From contig OZ017800.1 of assembly GCA_963969395.1 (NCBI GenBank), positions 20,306,479 to 20,370,478 of the forward strand: a stretch of 64,000 nt of DNA, given 5' to 3'. The first letter of the stretch is position 1, and every line of letters begins with the position of its first letter. This document shows positions 11,828 to 23,290 of the stretch, in pieces. The translations under genes and the position numbers were made by a program. Source of the stretch: Pseudoscleropodium purum (taxonomy: Eukaryota; Streptophyta; Bryopsida; Hypnales; Brachytheciaceae). The notes under the pieces are model-generated. The model was not told the origin of the DNA. It ran no database searches and saw only the letters and a program-made list of their open reading frames with translations.

Positions 11828-13959
11828 GTGGCAACAATTTTCAAGTAGTGTACTGCGTCATGAGCTACCAGGAATCTCTTGCATTGAGCACTACATGTGA
11901 ACTCTACTCAACGAAATTTCTACCAAAAAAATTATATTAATATCAAGATAGTTCACCCTGCACTAAATTAGTATCCAGCATGAACACTAATTGTCAATTA
12001 GAGTCATAAATACCATAATGCTAAATTTTATTACTAATTGACATTTATTATCATTAACATTAGCAACATTGTTGTCATTTAGTGTTGTAAGTAATTGTAA
12101 CATTGTAAGTAATGTTGCAAACACTAAATTTCATTAATTATTAGTATAGCGCAGACTCCCTGATGGAGCAATTATTAATAAAGAACATTCGGATGTTGTT
12201 TTAACCAAGTGGGAAGTTGAAACAACCTGCCAATTACTGGAGAAATGTCCCATTAGACAACCCATATGCAAATTTGACCATGGGTAGATATTCTCGTAGT
12301 CATTTCCCTGGTTTCCACTACTGCATTAGTACTGATTTTCGATTCAAGAGGCCGGGCTTTGCAACAACAAAAATCAATCACGTCAGGGCTAAATATTGAT
12401 TGAACATGTAAACACCCCGGGCAAACACACGAACACTAAGAGGAGGCAACGTAATCTCCACTTCTCCACTTCTAAATCTCAGGATCAGAGCCCAGCAATT
12501 CCTGGTTATTCGAAGCAATTCATCACAAGGCCAGGAACGCCACACAGAATCGCAGGGAAGTCACATGAGAGCATGGATGTTCACGTGGATCGCACGCAAA
12601 AGCGGGATGTTCTCCCCTCCCCTCAGCTGAATCCCGGGGTCAAAAGGGAAATTAGAATATTTGGTTGTTGCTTTATCAATGGGCTTTTGGTTCCATCCGG
12701 TTCCAAAAATAAAATTCAAACCCTAAATTCTCGGTTGGTGGTCAACTCTACCTACCTTATCCATGTCTGCTGTATCGTCGCCGGTCGCCCAGTCAAGGTA
12801 GGGTTTCCGTGACCACTGCCGGCGTTTCAACTTCAAAATTTTGTAACTATCAGGATGATCACCCATTTCCGATCACTTAAGCAGTTTAGCCTATCTGCGG
12901 CATGGGGAGGTTGAGGAGAAAATTTCTCCGTGTAGAGAAATAAACTTAAGAAGGATTTCATAATTTTTGACATTTTTTCGTTCAAGAACGAAATTATTAT
13001 AAAAAATTTCGTGAAGATTCTGTTTGTCCCATTTCCGATCAGTAGGCAAACCAAATTCCAACCATAGACCGGTGATGAAAGCAATATAGGTGATCATTGT
13101 GACTTTCAATGTACATGATGTGATCATTTTATGGTTTCAATGTATACCTCCCGAACATTCTACTGCTCTTGTTGTATGTGAGCTGTCGCCTATGGCACAG
13201 CTGATCGGAAATGCAGCACTCTATACTGCGAAAATGGGATGCTGATCGGGAAATGGGTCCACTCCTTTAATTCCACGAACGTCCGAAAAATACGAAACAA
13301 CTTGGGGGTTCGATGCCATTTCCATTATTTTCTTCATACAGAAGTTTACTGAGAGTTCTTTCAAGGAGTTTTGCTTCCCTTCCCCCCTCCCCAAGGCAAG
13401 GCAATCAATCAGCTCTTGAAAGGACGCTGTAAGAACTTACAGACTCCCGGCTAGCTTAATGGCTGTGGCAGCTGTTGCAGGTCCTCCTGCCGGTGAACTC
13501 TCATCAGTTATCAATTCATTCTTCTGCAGATCATGTATGAGTACGAAATCATTTGTCCACTTGCGTTGTGAATCATTTCAAATCGGAACCTTAGCCTGTC
13601 CTGCTGGGTCCCGTACTCCCGTACTCCAGTCGCTGGGTCCAGTGCGTTGGACCGGATGGAGCTTTGACCAGGGAAGATGACGCCATCGCCCAGCTGATGT
13701 CACGATTCATGAATGGGCTCCTCGTCTAGATTCCGAACACTGCACCGAGGAATTCAATTCCATACTCAATAGTAGTGCTCGACTTCAGTTGGTATTTTTC
13801 ATCATGTGGTCTCCCTGACGGTGAACTGGCCGTCGTTGCAAATTGCCAGTTCATGGAGCCTGCAGTGTCTCGGCAATGAGAGCAACTGAGCTTTTCTTCA
13901 GAGGACTTTATGCCAATGTGTACTGGGGAAAGCATCTGGCTTTTGAGTGGCTCCATGTT
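11828..13959. other. Mixed intergenic stretch with a GC-richer island
   Basis: 11828-12390 is AT-rich with short ATT-rich repeats. 12390-13960 is GC-richer with scattered open frames up to 138 codons (12396-12812). I see no domain, no convincing splice pattern and no RNA gene. The word CATTTCCGATCA recurs near 12864 and 13030, with diverged relatives near 13205 and 13240. It may be a degraded gene or an unrecognised noncoding transcript. Confidence 0.35.
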
Positions 13960-14899
13960 GTAAGGTTGTTGATTTACCCCTACAGGTCAAGAGTCTAAGT
14001 TTTCACCAAAAACACTTCAAAATTACCATTTCTAATACAAGTACCAAGTTTTAGAAAAAATAACATTTCTGAACACATGTAATCGTAAGATCTGGTGGAT
14101 AGGTAGTTTGAGAAGATGTGAAAAAAAAATTCAGAATTTTCCACCTTGAAGATTGCAAGATATTAGTGTTTGAATTGATGAAAATCTTTTTATTGGCATT
14201 GTTGAAAACTAGGCAGTTGTATTTCACAAGGTCACTTTTCTATGAAAAAATGTCCGAATGGTGGTGATTCTTTAGATTCTTTTTCCTAGACAAGTTGGCT
14301 ACATGCTTGAAAAATTTTAGATCATTTGGAATGGTACAACATATAAGGAAAAAAATACTAAGTAGAAAGAAGTAAAAAGCAATTCAAAACACTAAAATGT
14401 TAAGAATTTAATTATGGGATTGAAAAATGCTTATCCCAAAGGTTGTAATGTAGTACGGAGTAATAAACAATCTACATCATATGATTTTGTTTTTTCCAAA
14501 AAATATTAAAATTGAGTTAAATAAAGGACTCCAAAGTTTTTTTTAGAGTAGGAAATCTATAAAATGTTTGCAAATTAGAACACCTTGTAATTTTCTTCTC
14601 ATAAATCAAATTAAATGGTTCAAAGCTTTTCATGTACATGTAACTCTTAAAAATCAACTTCAAATTTTTATTTTTGAAAAAAGTGATTTTTTAAGAAATT
14701 TTTGGGTTGCCTACTAAACATTAAAAATGACATACCTTACAATTATTATTTTTAACCATGTAGTCAAAAATTATGAAAATTATAAGGTCTTAAAAGCCAC
14801 TATTTGAGCACATGTCATGTGAAATTTTCAAAGAAAAAAAATTACATTTGTTAGGAATTGCTCAAAATCACTATATTGTAAAAAAAAATGCAATTTTGA
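13960..14899 (+). repeat. Dispersed AT-rich repeat family A, copy 2
   Basis: The ordered blocks match copy 1 (3465) and copy 4 (48430): ACCCCTACAGG, then AACACTTCAAAATTACCATT, then GTAATCGTAAGATCTGGTGG, then AATTTTCCACCTTGAAGATT. These are followed by AACAATCTACATCATATGAT and TTGGGTTGCCTACTAAACAT. A CACTA-type MITE is inserted at its right side (14903-15124). Confidence 0.6.
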
Positions 14900-14902
14900 C
14901 CT

Positions 14903-15124
14903 CACTACAAGAGAAAGGGGTGTTTTAAGTGAGTTTTTAAGTATAGTCTTAAACATAAGATTTGAAGTAATGACCTTTAAGGAGATTTTTAGCAAAATTT
15001 TACTAGAAACACATATATTTCTAGTAAATTTTTGCTGAAAATCTCCTTAAAGGTCATTATTTAAAATCTTATCTCTAGGATTATATTTAAAAACTCACTT
15101 AAAATACCCCTTTCTCTTGTAGTG
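14903..15124. mobile_element. CACTA-type MITE, 222 bp, almost fully palindromic, CCT target duplication
   Basis: The left end CACTACAAGAGAAAGGGGTG is mirrored by the right end, which reads CACCCC-like inwards and closes with TTTCTCTTGTAGTG at 15124. Flanking direct repeats are CCT at 14900-14902 and 15125-15127. Both halves contain GTGAGTTTTTAA and TAAGGAGATTTT(T) and its complement, so the whole unit can fold on itself around about 15010. It has exactly the same length as the related unit at 17577-17798. Confidence 0.9.
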
Positions 15125-15169
15125 CCTTTAAGGGTTAAGTAAATGTTAGTTTGTTTTTAAGGGTTAATT

Positions 15170-15430
15170 GCATTTTGAGGGAAGCTAAACTCTTTGAAGC
15201 AATTTTTAGGAAAAATTTGGTAAGAAAAAAAATAGGATTGGCATCTAACCCAAGTTGACTCATATTTTTGGACCTTAGTGAAATTAGTTATGAATTTTTA
15301 AAGTTGAAATGCAAGGGCCATTAGAAGCAACTACCTCCTGAAATGTACATTATCTATTGGTATATTGAAAAAGGAAAAATGTACATTTGTCTTAATGGTT
15401 GCTTTTAGAGTACCCTATTTTAATTGGAGA
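15170..15430 (+). repeat. Dispersed repeat family B, copy 1
   Basis: It shares AAGCTAAACTCTTTGAA, GGATTGGCATCTAACCCAAG, TTTTTAAAGTTGAAATGCAA and ACCTCCTGAAATGTACA in the same order with 50848-51080. In both places it lies downstream of a family A copy on the same strand, so A and B may be parts of one larger repeat. Confidence 0.6.
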
Positions 15431-17576
15431 GAGAGAGAAATTAATCTCTAAACTTGTTTTTGAGGTTGGCGTAAATTAAGTCTTTGTCCATCTTGTATGC
15501 CCCCAAGGATAGTAAGAGTGAGTAACACCAAGACTACATATTGCCTTCATAAGGAGGAAGATCCTATACTAACTAACGATTAGGGAATACATGTGTTGGG
15601 GTAGTATTGTAGTCAATGTGACATGGCTTTTGGTTTTAAAATTAATTTATTAATATTAAAATCAAATTTTTATAAAAAATTATACATCAAACAACAAATA
15701 AAAGTATGCAATCCTTTGGCACTTGCTTAGATTAGCAAGAATTTGTGCACAAAGTGAATCACACTATTTGGCATTCATATTCATAAATATCAAAATGCTT
15801 TTAATAGATCCATTGTTAACAAATAATTGAACCACTATTGGTACCTTGTTTCAGAGCCCGTTTCTTCCATGCATGCATATCACTAGTTTACAAAATTATA
15901 ATATCTACAATGTTTTTTGTTGTTATGATTTTCTAAATTAGTTTTGAAAGGACATGACATTTTGTTCACAATGAAGAAATGACAAATTGTGAAATAATTA
16001 CAATAAGGTAGAACTACCCATTACCATACAAATTTGCAATCTAGGTACTTTGGAGAAGCTATTTGTGAGTTCTCATACTTTTTAGAGATTGAATTGTTTG
16101 ATAGAAGTCTATTGCAAAAAGAATGAAGACATTTTGACAAGAATTGAATTTCTTGTGATTTTTCAAATCTAAAATGTAAAACTGTAAGTAGGTCTTTGTT
16201 GAAGCATGATCAGACCATTGTTGAAGTGTGGGTTGATGTGTCTGCTCTCCAATACATTGCCATCATGATAATGGATTAGTAAGATTGTGGTAATAGATGG
16301 GGCCAGTGATGGAAATGGAAGGAACTTGTAGGTGGCAAAATTGGGTAAATGGTGGTATTGGGTAGTTCTACCCAAACTACAAAACCAAAATCATCTTTAA
16401 TTCATATAAGTGTAAATGAACCACTATGGGTGAATTTTTTTGTCATTTCAAAGACAAAAGCCATGTCATACTATAATATATAGTATTTTACGGATGCATT
16501 AGGTGAATGTTTTGGTAGTGTTAGGACCACTATTAGGTGTGTTGTGATTTGCATTGGATGATGTAATATTAGCTTTTCAATAGTTTAGGGTTTGAATCGT
16601 TATATTGATTGTTGGTTTTTCAACTTTAGTGAAGTATTGAAGTAGGAAAGTTATTGATCATAATAGAGATGTTTGAAAAGTCAATGTTTGAATTGGTTTT
16701 TAATTCTTCTTTGTAACCTACTTTTGCAATTCTTTTTTGGTCCATATACATTCAATACATGTCAATTTGTGTTCTTAATTTCATTTGAATTCTTTTTCAA
16801 CTTTATGCTTTTTTAGAATGCTACAACTCATAGTTGTATATAAATTTTGTTGTCTCCTTCTCCAAATAAGGGACCCAAGGGCTTTAGGTACATCAATGGT
16901 TATTAGAATGAGTTTTTGTGCTTAGTTGTTTGCCATTAGTGATTGATTTTTATTTTGAGGTAATACTTTGGGCAATGATTTCAATTCCATTGGGTGTGGA
17001 TTGACACTCTTTCAAGGTGACACTATAGGAGGTTAAATGGGTCAACTTAACCTTGAAGGCTAGGCCGATGACTACTAGGTTCTAGCTTCATTATCCATTA
17101 CTTTGTTTGTTGCCATTTTGAAACTAGATATGGATGAAAAAAATTGTATTTATTTTTCATAAATGAAATCACATGTTTTCTACAAGCCATAAAATTTTCA
17201 ACCATTTTTGAATTTTTTTGAAATTACTACAAATTTCTTAAGAAGAAATGAAGAAAATTCATATCAAATACAAAATCTAATAAAAAAGATTTGAAATTTT
17301 CACTATAGATGTTCAATATAGTGTATAACATCATGGTGTAAACCAAAGTTACTGTGTCATTTTATAACTAAGAAAATCAACAAACCATGGTTAAAGATTC
17401 AAAGTTTATATTGTTATAAAACATTGAAATTTAAGATTTTTTCAAAATTTATAATCAAAATCAAAATTTTAGTGAATAAGGTTCATTTCATTAGATGAAC
17501 TCAAATTCAAAAAATTCCACTTTTATGGCTCAAATTCACATCAAGAATAAATAACAAGAAATGACCCAAATACACT
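15431..17576. other. AT-rich intergenic DNA, no gene seen
   Basis: No open frame, RNA gene or repeat with definable ends. The composition is uniformly AT-rich. Confidence 0.5.
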
Positions 17577-17798
17577 CACTTCAAGAGAAAGTTGTGTTTT
17601 AAGTGAGTTTTTAAGTATAGTCCTAGACATAAGATTATAAGTAACAACCTTTAAGGAGATTTTTAGGAAAATTTTACTAGAAATATATGTGTTTTTAGTA
17701 AAATTTTGTTGAAAATCTCTTTAAAGGTTGTTACTTATAATCTTATGTTTAGGACTATATTTAAAATCTCATTTAAAACACACCTTTCTCTTGTAGTG
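17577..17798. mobile_element. CACTA-type MITE, 222 bp, sister of 14903-15124
   Basis: The left end CACTTCAAGAGAAAG and right end CTTTCTCTTGTAGTG match the sister copy, as do GTTTTAAGTGAGTTTTTAAG and the central TTTACTAGAAA. The flanking triplets are ACT and GCT, which is consistent with a decayed 3-bp target duplication. One terminal base has mutated (CACTT instead of CACTA). It is non-coding and strongly self-complementary. Confidence 0.85.
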
Positions 17799-18690
17799 GC
17801 TACTAAGGGTGATCTATAGATTAAGCATCTTCTTTTTTAGAAAAGTCTATAAGATCGCAATGAGGGACTTTGTAATACTATTCACTTTAGTTTGCAATGT
17901 CTTTACAAGGTTAAACATGGTAACCACTGGTGAAAAATGTCCCATTCATTTTTTGGATGAATTCTATGATAATTAAGATTTTCTTGTCTAATTACATGTT
18001 TTTGCTTGCATAATCCGACATTATGCATTTTTCATCCAATCACATCATGTTCTTCCTAATGGAGGATTTCCCACATACAATACATGCAAGGTAATGATGC
18101 TCATTGTTACAGATTTTTTGAAAAGAAGTGTCAATGAGGAGTTGATTTTTTTACAAAATCCTTGATGACAAGCAACATTGCCCTATACAAAATGAGTTCC
18201 CAATCTAGCCAATAAAATGAAGGAACTATGTTGTCAACACCTGAATAGTAACAAGATTTGCTATTTCTACGTGATTATAGGAGCCTACCCACTTTTGATC
18301 ACCTCCCATTTCCAACCTACAAAACTAATTTCTTTTTCTGAAGTTGTGGGGCGGTTTCCAAAGTAGTTGTAGAGCATTATCATTGGTTGTTAGCCTCTCA
18401 ATATTGCAACCAATCCTTGGTTGATTCTGCAACCAATCTATGGTTGAAAATAGAAAAGTCTATATGGCTAGTATAGGTCGTATAGTAGAGTTCAACTAAA
18501 AAATTTATGATAATTACATTTTGAGTTAAAAATTTTTGGAAAATTGTATAAACTTCCAAACTCTATTTCTAGATTAAAGAAAATTTCTACATTCAGGAAA
18601 TCTGCCCTCCACATGCCCGTAATTGGTTGGTTGGAAATGGGTCGGCTCCCTTAAGCCAAGTCGAAACTTGAGGCAATTCATATTGGTTCC
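17799..18690. other. AT-rich intergenic DNA, no gene seen
   Basis: Only a short repeated word is visible: GCAACCAATC followed by TTGGTTGA or ATGGTTGA, at about 18407 and 18430. No gene. Confidence 0.5.
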
Positions 18691-18699
18691 GAGAAAAGT

Positions 18700-18703
18700 A
18701 AAA
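18700..18703 (-). terminator. Pol III T-run for tRNA-Arg
   Basis: On the transcribed (-) strand a TTTT run lies 20 nt after the tRNA 3' end, with a second run at 18694-18697. This is a typical RNA polymerase III stop. Confidence 0.6.
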
Positions 18704-18722
18704 GATCATGCAGCTAATTTTT

Positions 18723-18795
18723 CGATCACGGTGGGACTCGAACCCACAATCTCCCGCTCCGGAGGCGAGCGCCTTATCCATTAGGCCACGCGACC
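18723..18795 (-). tRNA. tRNA-Arg (anticodon CCG)
   Basis: Read on the - strand, the 73-nt cloverleaf has acceptor GGTCGCG paired with CGTGATC (two G-T pairs) and discriminator G. The D-arm is GCCT/AGGC around AATGGATA. The anticodon stem is CTCGC/GCGGG, and the loop CTCCGGA gives anticodon CCG. The 5-nt variable loop is AGATT. The T-arm is GTGGG-TTCGAGT-CCCAC. No intron is present and CCA is not encoded. Box A (TGGCCTAATGG) and box B (GGTTCGAGTCC) are intact. It decodes CGG arginine codons. It lies about 480 bp left of the GHR tandem duplication. Confidence 0.95.
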
Positions 18796-19271
18796 CTGAG
18801 TATTCTCAGTTCGGACGATCACACTTAATTCAAAGCTTGCTCTTCCACGCCTCCAACATCAAGAGTCGCCCCAGTCGCCTTGAGAGAGATTTTCGGCGTC
18901 TTCGTTGTTGAAGATTGGGTTTACTTTCATTCCTTTCTAGCATTTCACAACAAGGCACGGAGTTTGCAAGACCCAGGAATCGCAACATCAAGTAGCTAGA
19001 GCAAAGTTTGACATTCTAGCGAGGTTGTACAGAATGTGTGCATTCATTGTCGATTACTGTAAACCTTTGAATTGGTGGATCTTTGAATAGTTCCTTTCTG
19101 AATTTATGGAATGAGATGTCGACACAGCAATTGGGGTGGGTCATTAAAGAGTTCACCGTTATCCATTGCCCCTATTTGAGTAATGGCACTGTATTGAACT
19201 GATTGTTGCTTTGCTTGTTTGAGTGAGAGTAGTTAGTCAGCTTGTTAATTACCTTACAACATGAAAATCAC
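18796..19271. other. Moderate-GC spacer between tRNA and duplicated unit
   Basis: The composition is less AT-rich than the repeats to the left. No open frame or RNA gene is supported. Confidence 0.4.
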
Positions 19272-21476
19272 CACTTCGGGTCCACAAAGTTACTCAATTG
19301 GTGAGTGTTGGGATTGGGAGGAGTAGCCGCCACGGAGAATGTGTAGCTTCGTCTTGTCCTCATCCTTGCTTATCCAGGATACAGTATATCGGTGACTTAA
19401 TGCCATGCATTAACAATGGAAAGGTCATGAGAATCATGGCGTTTTCTGGTATAATCAATGCTGCAATTATTAGGGTTTGGTTTCATAAAACTTACTGTAT
19501 TGCATTCAGAGTTTACATTCCGAAGCCTTGCCAGTGGTCTTTTTGACCTGAACCTCGGTACTAATTAATGCTTTGAGAGTTGGAGACTCAAGAGCATCAC
19601 TAGACGTAGTGTGCGTAGTTGCTGTATTCAAGAACGTCAAGAACGTCCAGATCTGTCGTTTTTGGTGGATCTAAGGGCTTGGTATGAGGAGAAGGATTAC
19701 TGATTATAAGTTTATCCTCTTCGGACTAGCCCTTGAGATAGTGACAAGGTTGCCTTGAACACCAGACCTGACATTGTTGAACTTTTTATGAAACCAAACG
19801 TGGCTAATTTTGTAATGTACATCTCAGCTGTGATGTTTACAGATGCAATACTCAGAATTTGGAGCTGGAAGTCTTGAGTCTCAAGCTTCTGCTTACTCAG
19901 GTGAGGAATATGTCGGTCACACCCACTGAATCAAATTAGACAGTGAATGCATCTTTAAGTATGTGGTGGACGATCTAAAACAAAGTCCTTAGCTTGGTGG
20001 GACACTCAGTCACACATATGACATTTTTTTACCATGCTTGAATTATCAATTGCTTATAAATTGAAGTGGAAAATATGCTTGCATGAATGCTTGAAAGCAA
20101 GTGTGAGGAACTTTGAATTATGTGAACGAGCTCACCAGCGTTGGGCACATGCTGAGTGCTTTTGGCACCACCCCACCACTACTTTCGACGTTCCATCACT
20201 ACCATTACAGTGTGTGGTCGTAAGAAGCGACGCACTTGTAGAGCAAAGACTCTGATTTCTAAAACTTAAGGTACAAGTGAAAAGAAAGTCTCTACTCAAC
20301 TTGAGTTGAATCCTTTCAGACGCATAATTATGCGTCACGTTCCACCAGTGCAGTATCGACCTTTACATCATGTGATGAACAATTCCTTTTGTCATAATTT
20401 GTATTATTGGGATTTCATGGAACCCTCTCATATACATTCTGAATGTCCAAAGATGTTTAGATCAACAAACTTGACAATTCTTTTTCAAAAATATCTCTGT
20501 TGGTTGGTTTGTTAATTTCTATCAATGCGAATGTTTTTTAGCGTGACCTTAAACAAAGAAGCACCTACACTTTGAGAGGCTTTGCCCTTGAAGCATTGGT
20601 TTGCTTTGAAGCAATGGTCTACATAAACTTCCTAGAATCCTAGTTTTCATTGTTGATGTAGCCTTAACTTCAAATAGCATTGTCACCTTGTGAAATATTT
20701 TTAAAGTAAAAGGATTGTACCTTTCTTCTTTATTTTCAATACTATTAATTTCAAGAGAGAAATATTATAGCTCCTATAATCTTTTGATTATTCCATTTCA
20801 AATTTCAAAAATTGTCTAGTTTGCAATTTTTATGGCCCTTTGAAGCTATTATTTGTAAGACTCCCACCCTCTCTACAAAGTCAGTAGGAATTTATAACGT
20901 CTTGGTCAACGTATCCAAGTCCAACCTCACTTGTTTGCTCACTTGTTTGTGACCTCCAATGTGCTCTCTAAACTCCCAAAGCCAAGGCACCTCTTACATG
21001 GCCCAAATAGTGCAAGCAGCCACACAATCCCTTCATGTTCTAATATCCCAAATTTGGATGATGGGCACAAAAGTTCCATGGACTTTTTTTACCTCAAAAT
21101 TTTTCATTCATCCAAACCAATGCTTGACTTTTTTAGAACTACAATTTTTGTATGATAAATTTGACGAAATTGAGGTAAACAATAAACAATTATATAAATA
21201 TAAGCAAAAATATATAAAAATTTAAGAAAGGATTCAGGCGCTAAAGGGATAATCTCACCTAATCCAAGGAAGCTGCCCCCTCGTTTCCTCTCACGCTCTC
21301 TTTTCAACTCACACCCCTCTCCGTGATGCGTTCCAGACAACTTAATGTCCCCATTTCATATGTCACGCCCATGCGTCACATTCACCCGACAGGACGATTC
21401 GTTGGAATTTGTGATAGCCGCCCGCCGGAGGAAATAAACATGGTGGGTTCTCTCACCCAGTTTCTAGCTCTGTACT

Positions 21477-21483
21477 TATATAG
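21477..21483 (+). promoter_or_regulatory. Candidate TATA box of GHR copy 1
   Basis: TATATAG stands in a GC-richer promoter stretch and is conserved in position with TATATATA at 43700 in copy 2. The flanking GGTTCTCTCACCCAGTTTCT block is identical in both copies. If it is used, the leader is about 550 nt and contains upstream ATGs or an unseen intron. Confidence 0.4.
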
Positions 21484-21897
21484 TGCCAGGTTTGGATGCT
21501 CAATTCTGTGTCTGCTGCGAGCATCTGGTCCCTCTTACCTCGTGTGATTTCGGTATTGTGAGCTTGCTTCAACGGAACACCGACTGATTTGGTGAATCAG
21601 AGGTGGGTTTGACAAGTGGAGCCTGCTTGTAGATTTGGGCATGTGGTTGGGTTTCGAAGAAATGTGACTCGCGTCATGGATGGCGTCTGGATGGCGAGTG
21701 TTGGTGGCGAAATCGTCCGAAAGTGTCACACGGGGTCACGGTGGTTTGAAGGTCGAGGGATCTAAAGTGATTTGTAGTTGAGTGATTTGAGTGGCGGATG
21801 TTGGATCGTGTGGGAGACTCTTGTAGGGAGAGATTCCTGCAATTTGGATAATGTCGGCCGGCGGTGACGCAGGGCGAGATTCGTGATCTTCGCCATG

Positions 21898-23160
21898 CTT
21901 CGAAACTGTACTCCTCGCCTTCAAGGGTAGAGTTCAATCGCGAACGAGAGGTTCGCGAGTGGACTCGTTGTAGTATTCCGACGCGTCGATTGACAGTTGG
22001 GCTGTTTGTGGGTTTCAGGATTCGGAGTGCAGAAGCAAGGCGACATCCGAACATTCGCAATGGCGCGGTCAGCGTTGGACGAGACTCTCGAGGGTGAGTT
22101 CAAGCGCACGGAGTCTTCCTTTCGCCATTTCATCTCCAGTGCTCCCGGTGCGGAGTTTCCACCTGAGGAAGGGCGCTACCACCTCTACATTTCCTATGCA
22201 TGCCCGTGGGCGTCACGTTGCCTCGGCTTCCTGAAGCTGAAGGGCCTGGAGCACGCCATCGGCGTCTCCGTGGTGAAACCGCGATGGGGTCAGACGAAGC
22301 CGGGCGTGGACGAGCACTGGGGCTGGATGTTCCCTTCCAAACCCGACGAAGTCCCGGGCGCGACACCCGACCCTTTCTACGGGGCGAAGTCTATCCGGGA
22401 GCTTTACGAGCTGGCGAGCTCGGGATACTCGGGGAAATACTCCGTGCCCGTGCTGTGGGACACCAAGACCAAGCGCATTGTCAACAACGAAAGCTCCGAG
22501 ATCACCAAGATGTTCAACGACGAGTTCAACGCGTTTGCGAAGCACCCGGAGGTGGAGATGTATCCACAGAAACTGAAAGCTAACATCGAAGAGGTTAACA
22601 GCTGGACGTACAACAACATCAACAATGGCGTCTACCGGTGTGGATTCGCCACCGCGCAGAAGCCTTACGAGGAAGCGTTCGAGCAATTGTTCGCAGCGTT
22701 GGACAAGTGCGAGGGCATTCTCGCCAAGCAGCGGTACCTTGCTGGGGATGAACTGACGGAAGCGGATATCCGCTTGTTCATGACGCTCATCCGGTTCGAT
22801 GAGGTCTACGTGGTGCACTTCAAGTGCAACAAGAAGCTGATTCGTGAGTATCCGAATCTGTTCAACTACACCAAGGATTTGTTCCAGAACCCGGCCATTG
22901 GTGGCACTGTCAATATGTACCATATCAAGAACCATTACTACGGCAGCCATCCTTCCATCAACAAATTCGGTATCGTTGCCGTGGGTCAGGCGATCGACTA
23001 TACGACCAAGCACGACCGTGACCGTTTTTCCAAGAGATCCGCTTAGGTCAGGCAACTGGCAACCTGTAAATATTCCGGAGAGGGTGGTTGTTGGGAAGTT
23101 TGCTGTGCGCTTTTATGTGGGTCGCTGTATCAAATGACTCTCGTTCTATGGTAGGCCTGT
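21898..23160 (+). repeat. Block identical to 44316-45578
   Basis: From CTTCGAAACTG (21898) through the CDS into the 3' UTR the two GHR copies show no difference that I can find at a constant offset of 22418. The first difference on the right is one extra T in copy 1 (TGTTTATTT versus TGTTATTT, near 23160), and the match then runs on to 23180. Immediately left of 21898 the copies are diverged. Confidence 0.85.
22060..23046 (+). CDS. GHR: Glutathionyl-hydroquinone reductase (Xi-class GST), copy 1
   Basis: The 328-aa protein belongs to the GHR / YqjG-ECM4 family, which reduces glutathionyl-hydroquinones to hydroquinones using glutathione (EC 1.8.5.7). The active-site motif CPWA is at residues 48-51. 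The thioredoxin-fold half continues with WGWMF (87-91), VPVLWD (129-134) and NNESSEI (142-148). The all-helical half carries EADIRLF (234-240) and the C-terminal SIN..GIV segment (299-306). The length is normal for the family. I chose ATG 22060 because an in-frame TGA lies at 21991-21993 and no ATG occurs between; the open frame upstream begins only with TTG. No transit peptide is evident, so it is probably cytosolic. The gene has no intron. Its GC content is far above the surroundings. The 3' UTR is cut by the duplication junction at 23181. Confidence 0.93.
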   Translation: MARSALDETLEGEFKRTESSFRHFISSAPGAEFPPEEGRYHLYISYACPWASRCLGFLKLKGLEHAIGVSVVKPRWGQTKPGVDEHWGWMFPSKPDEVPGATPDPFYGAKSIRELYELASSGYSGKYSVPVLWDTKTKRIVNNESSEITKMFNDEFNAFAKHPEVEMYPQKLKANIEEVNSWTYNNINNGVYRCGFATAQKPYEEAFEQLFAALDKCEGILAKQRYLAGDELTEADIRLFMTLIRFDEVYVVHFKCNKKLIREYPNLFNYTKDLFQNPAIGGTVNMYHIKNHYYGSHPSINKFGIVAVGQAIDYTTKHDRDRFSKRSA

Positions 23161-23290
23161 TATTTGCAGAAGTTAGCATTTCAGGGTTCACAAAATTACT
23201 CTATAGGTGGGTGCTGGGATTGGGAGGAGTAACCGCCATGGAGAATGTGTATCTTGTCCTCATCCTTGCTATCCAGAATACTGTATATAA

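Larger units (their letters stand above)
19272..23180 (+). repeat. Tandem duplication, unit 1 (contains GHR copy 1)
   Basis: Segments of this unit reappear in the same order in unit 2. 19272-19395 matches 23182-23290. 19396-19725 matches 24258-24575. 19722-19825 matches 31431-31534, and 19826-19945 matches 31961-32085. 19985-20070 matches 32275-32365, and 20755-20862 matches 32378-32485. 20868-21030 matches 43308-43463, and 21260-21897 matches 43463-44141. 21898-23180 matches 44316-45597. The unit ends inside the GHR 3' UTR, where copy 1 switches to sequence like 19272 onward and copy 2 runs on into its original 3' flank. Two stretches here, about 20070-20755 and 21030-21260, have no counterpart in unit 2. 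Confidence 0.85.

Noticed and set aside
18593..18911. Open frames overlapping the tRNA gene on both strands
   Set aside because: They read through the tRNA-Arg sequence and have no domain; frames of this type are common artefacts of tRNA genes.
21997..22059. N-terminal extension of GHR by 21 codons
   Set aside because: The extended frame begins with TTG right after an in-frame TGA. The first ATG is at 22060 (44478 in copy 2) and gives the normal family length.
22213..23055. 280-codon open frame on the - strand opposite GHR copy 1 (and its twin at 44631-45473)
   Set aside because: It is a shadow of the GC-rich GHR coding sequence. It shows no domain, and the + strand frame is a clear enzyme.
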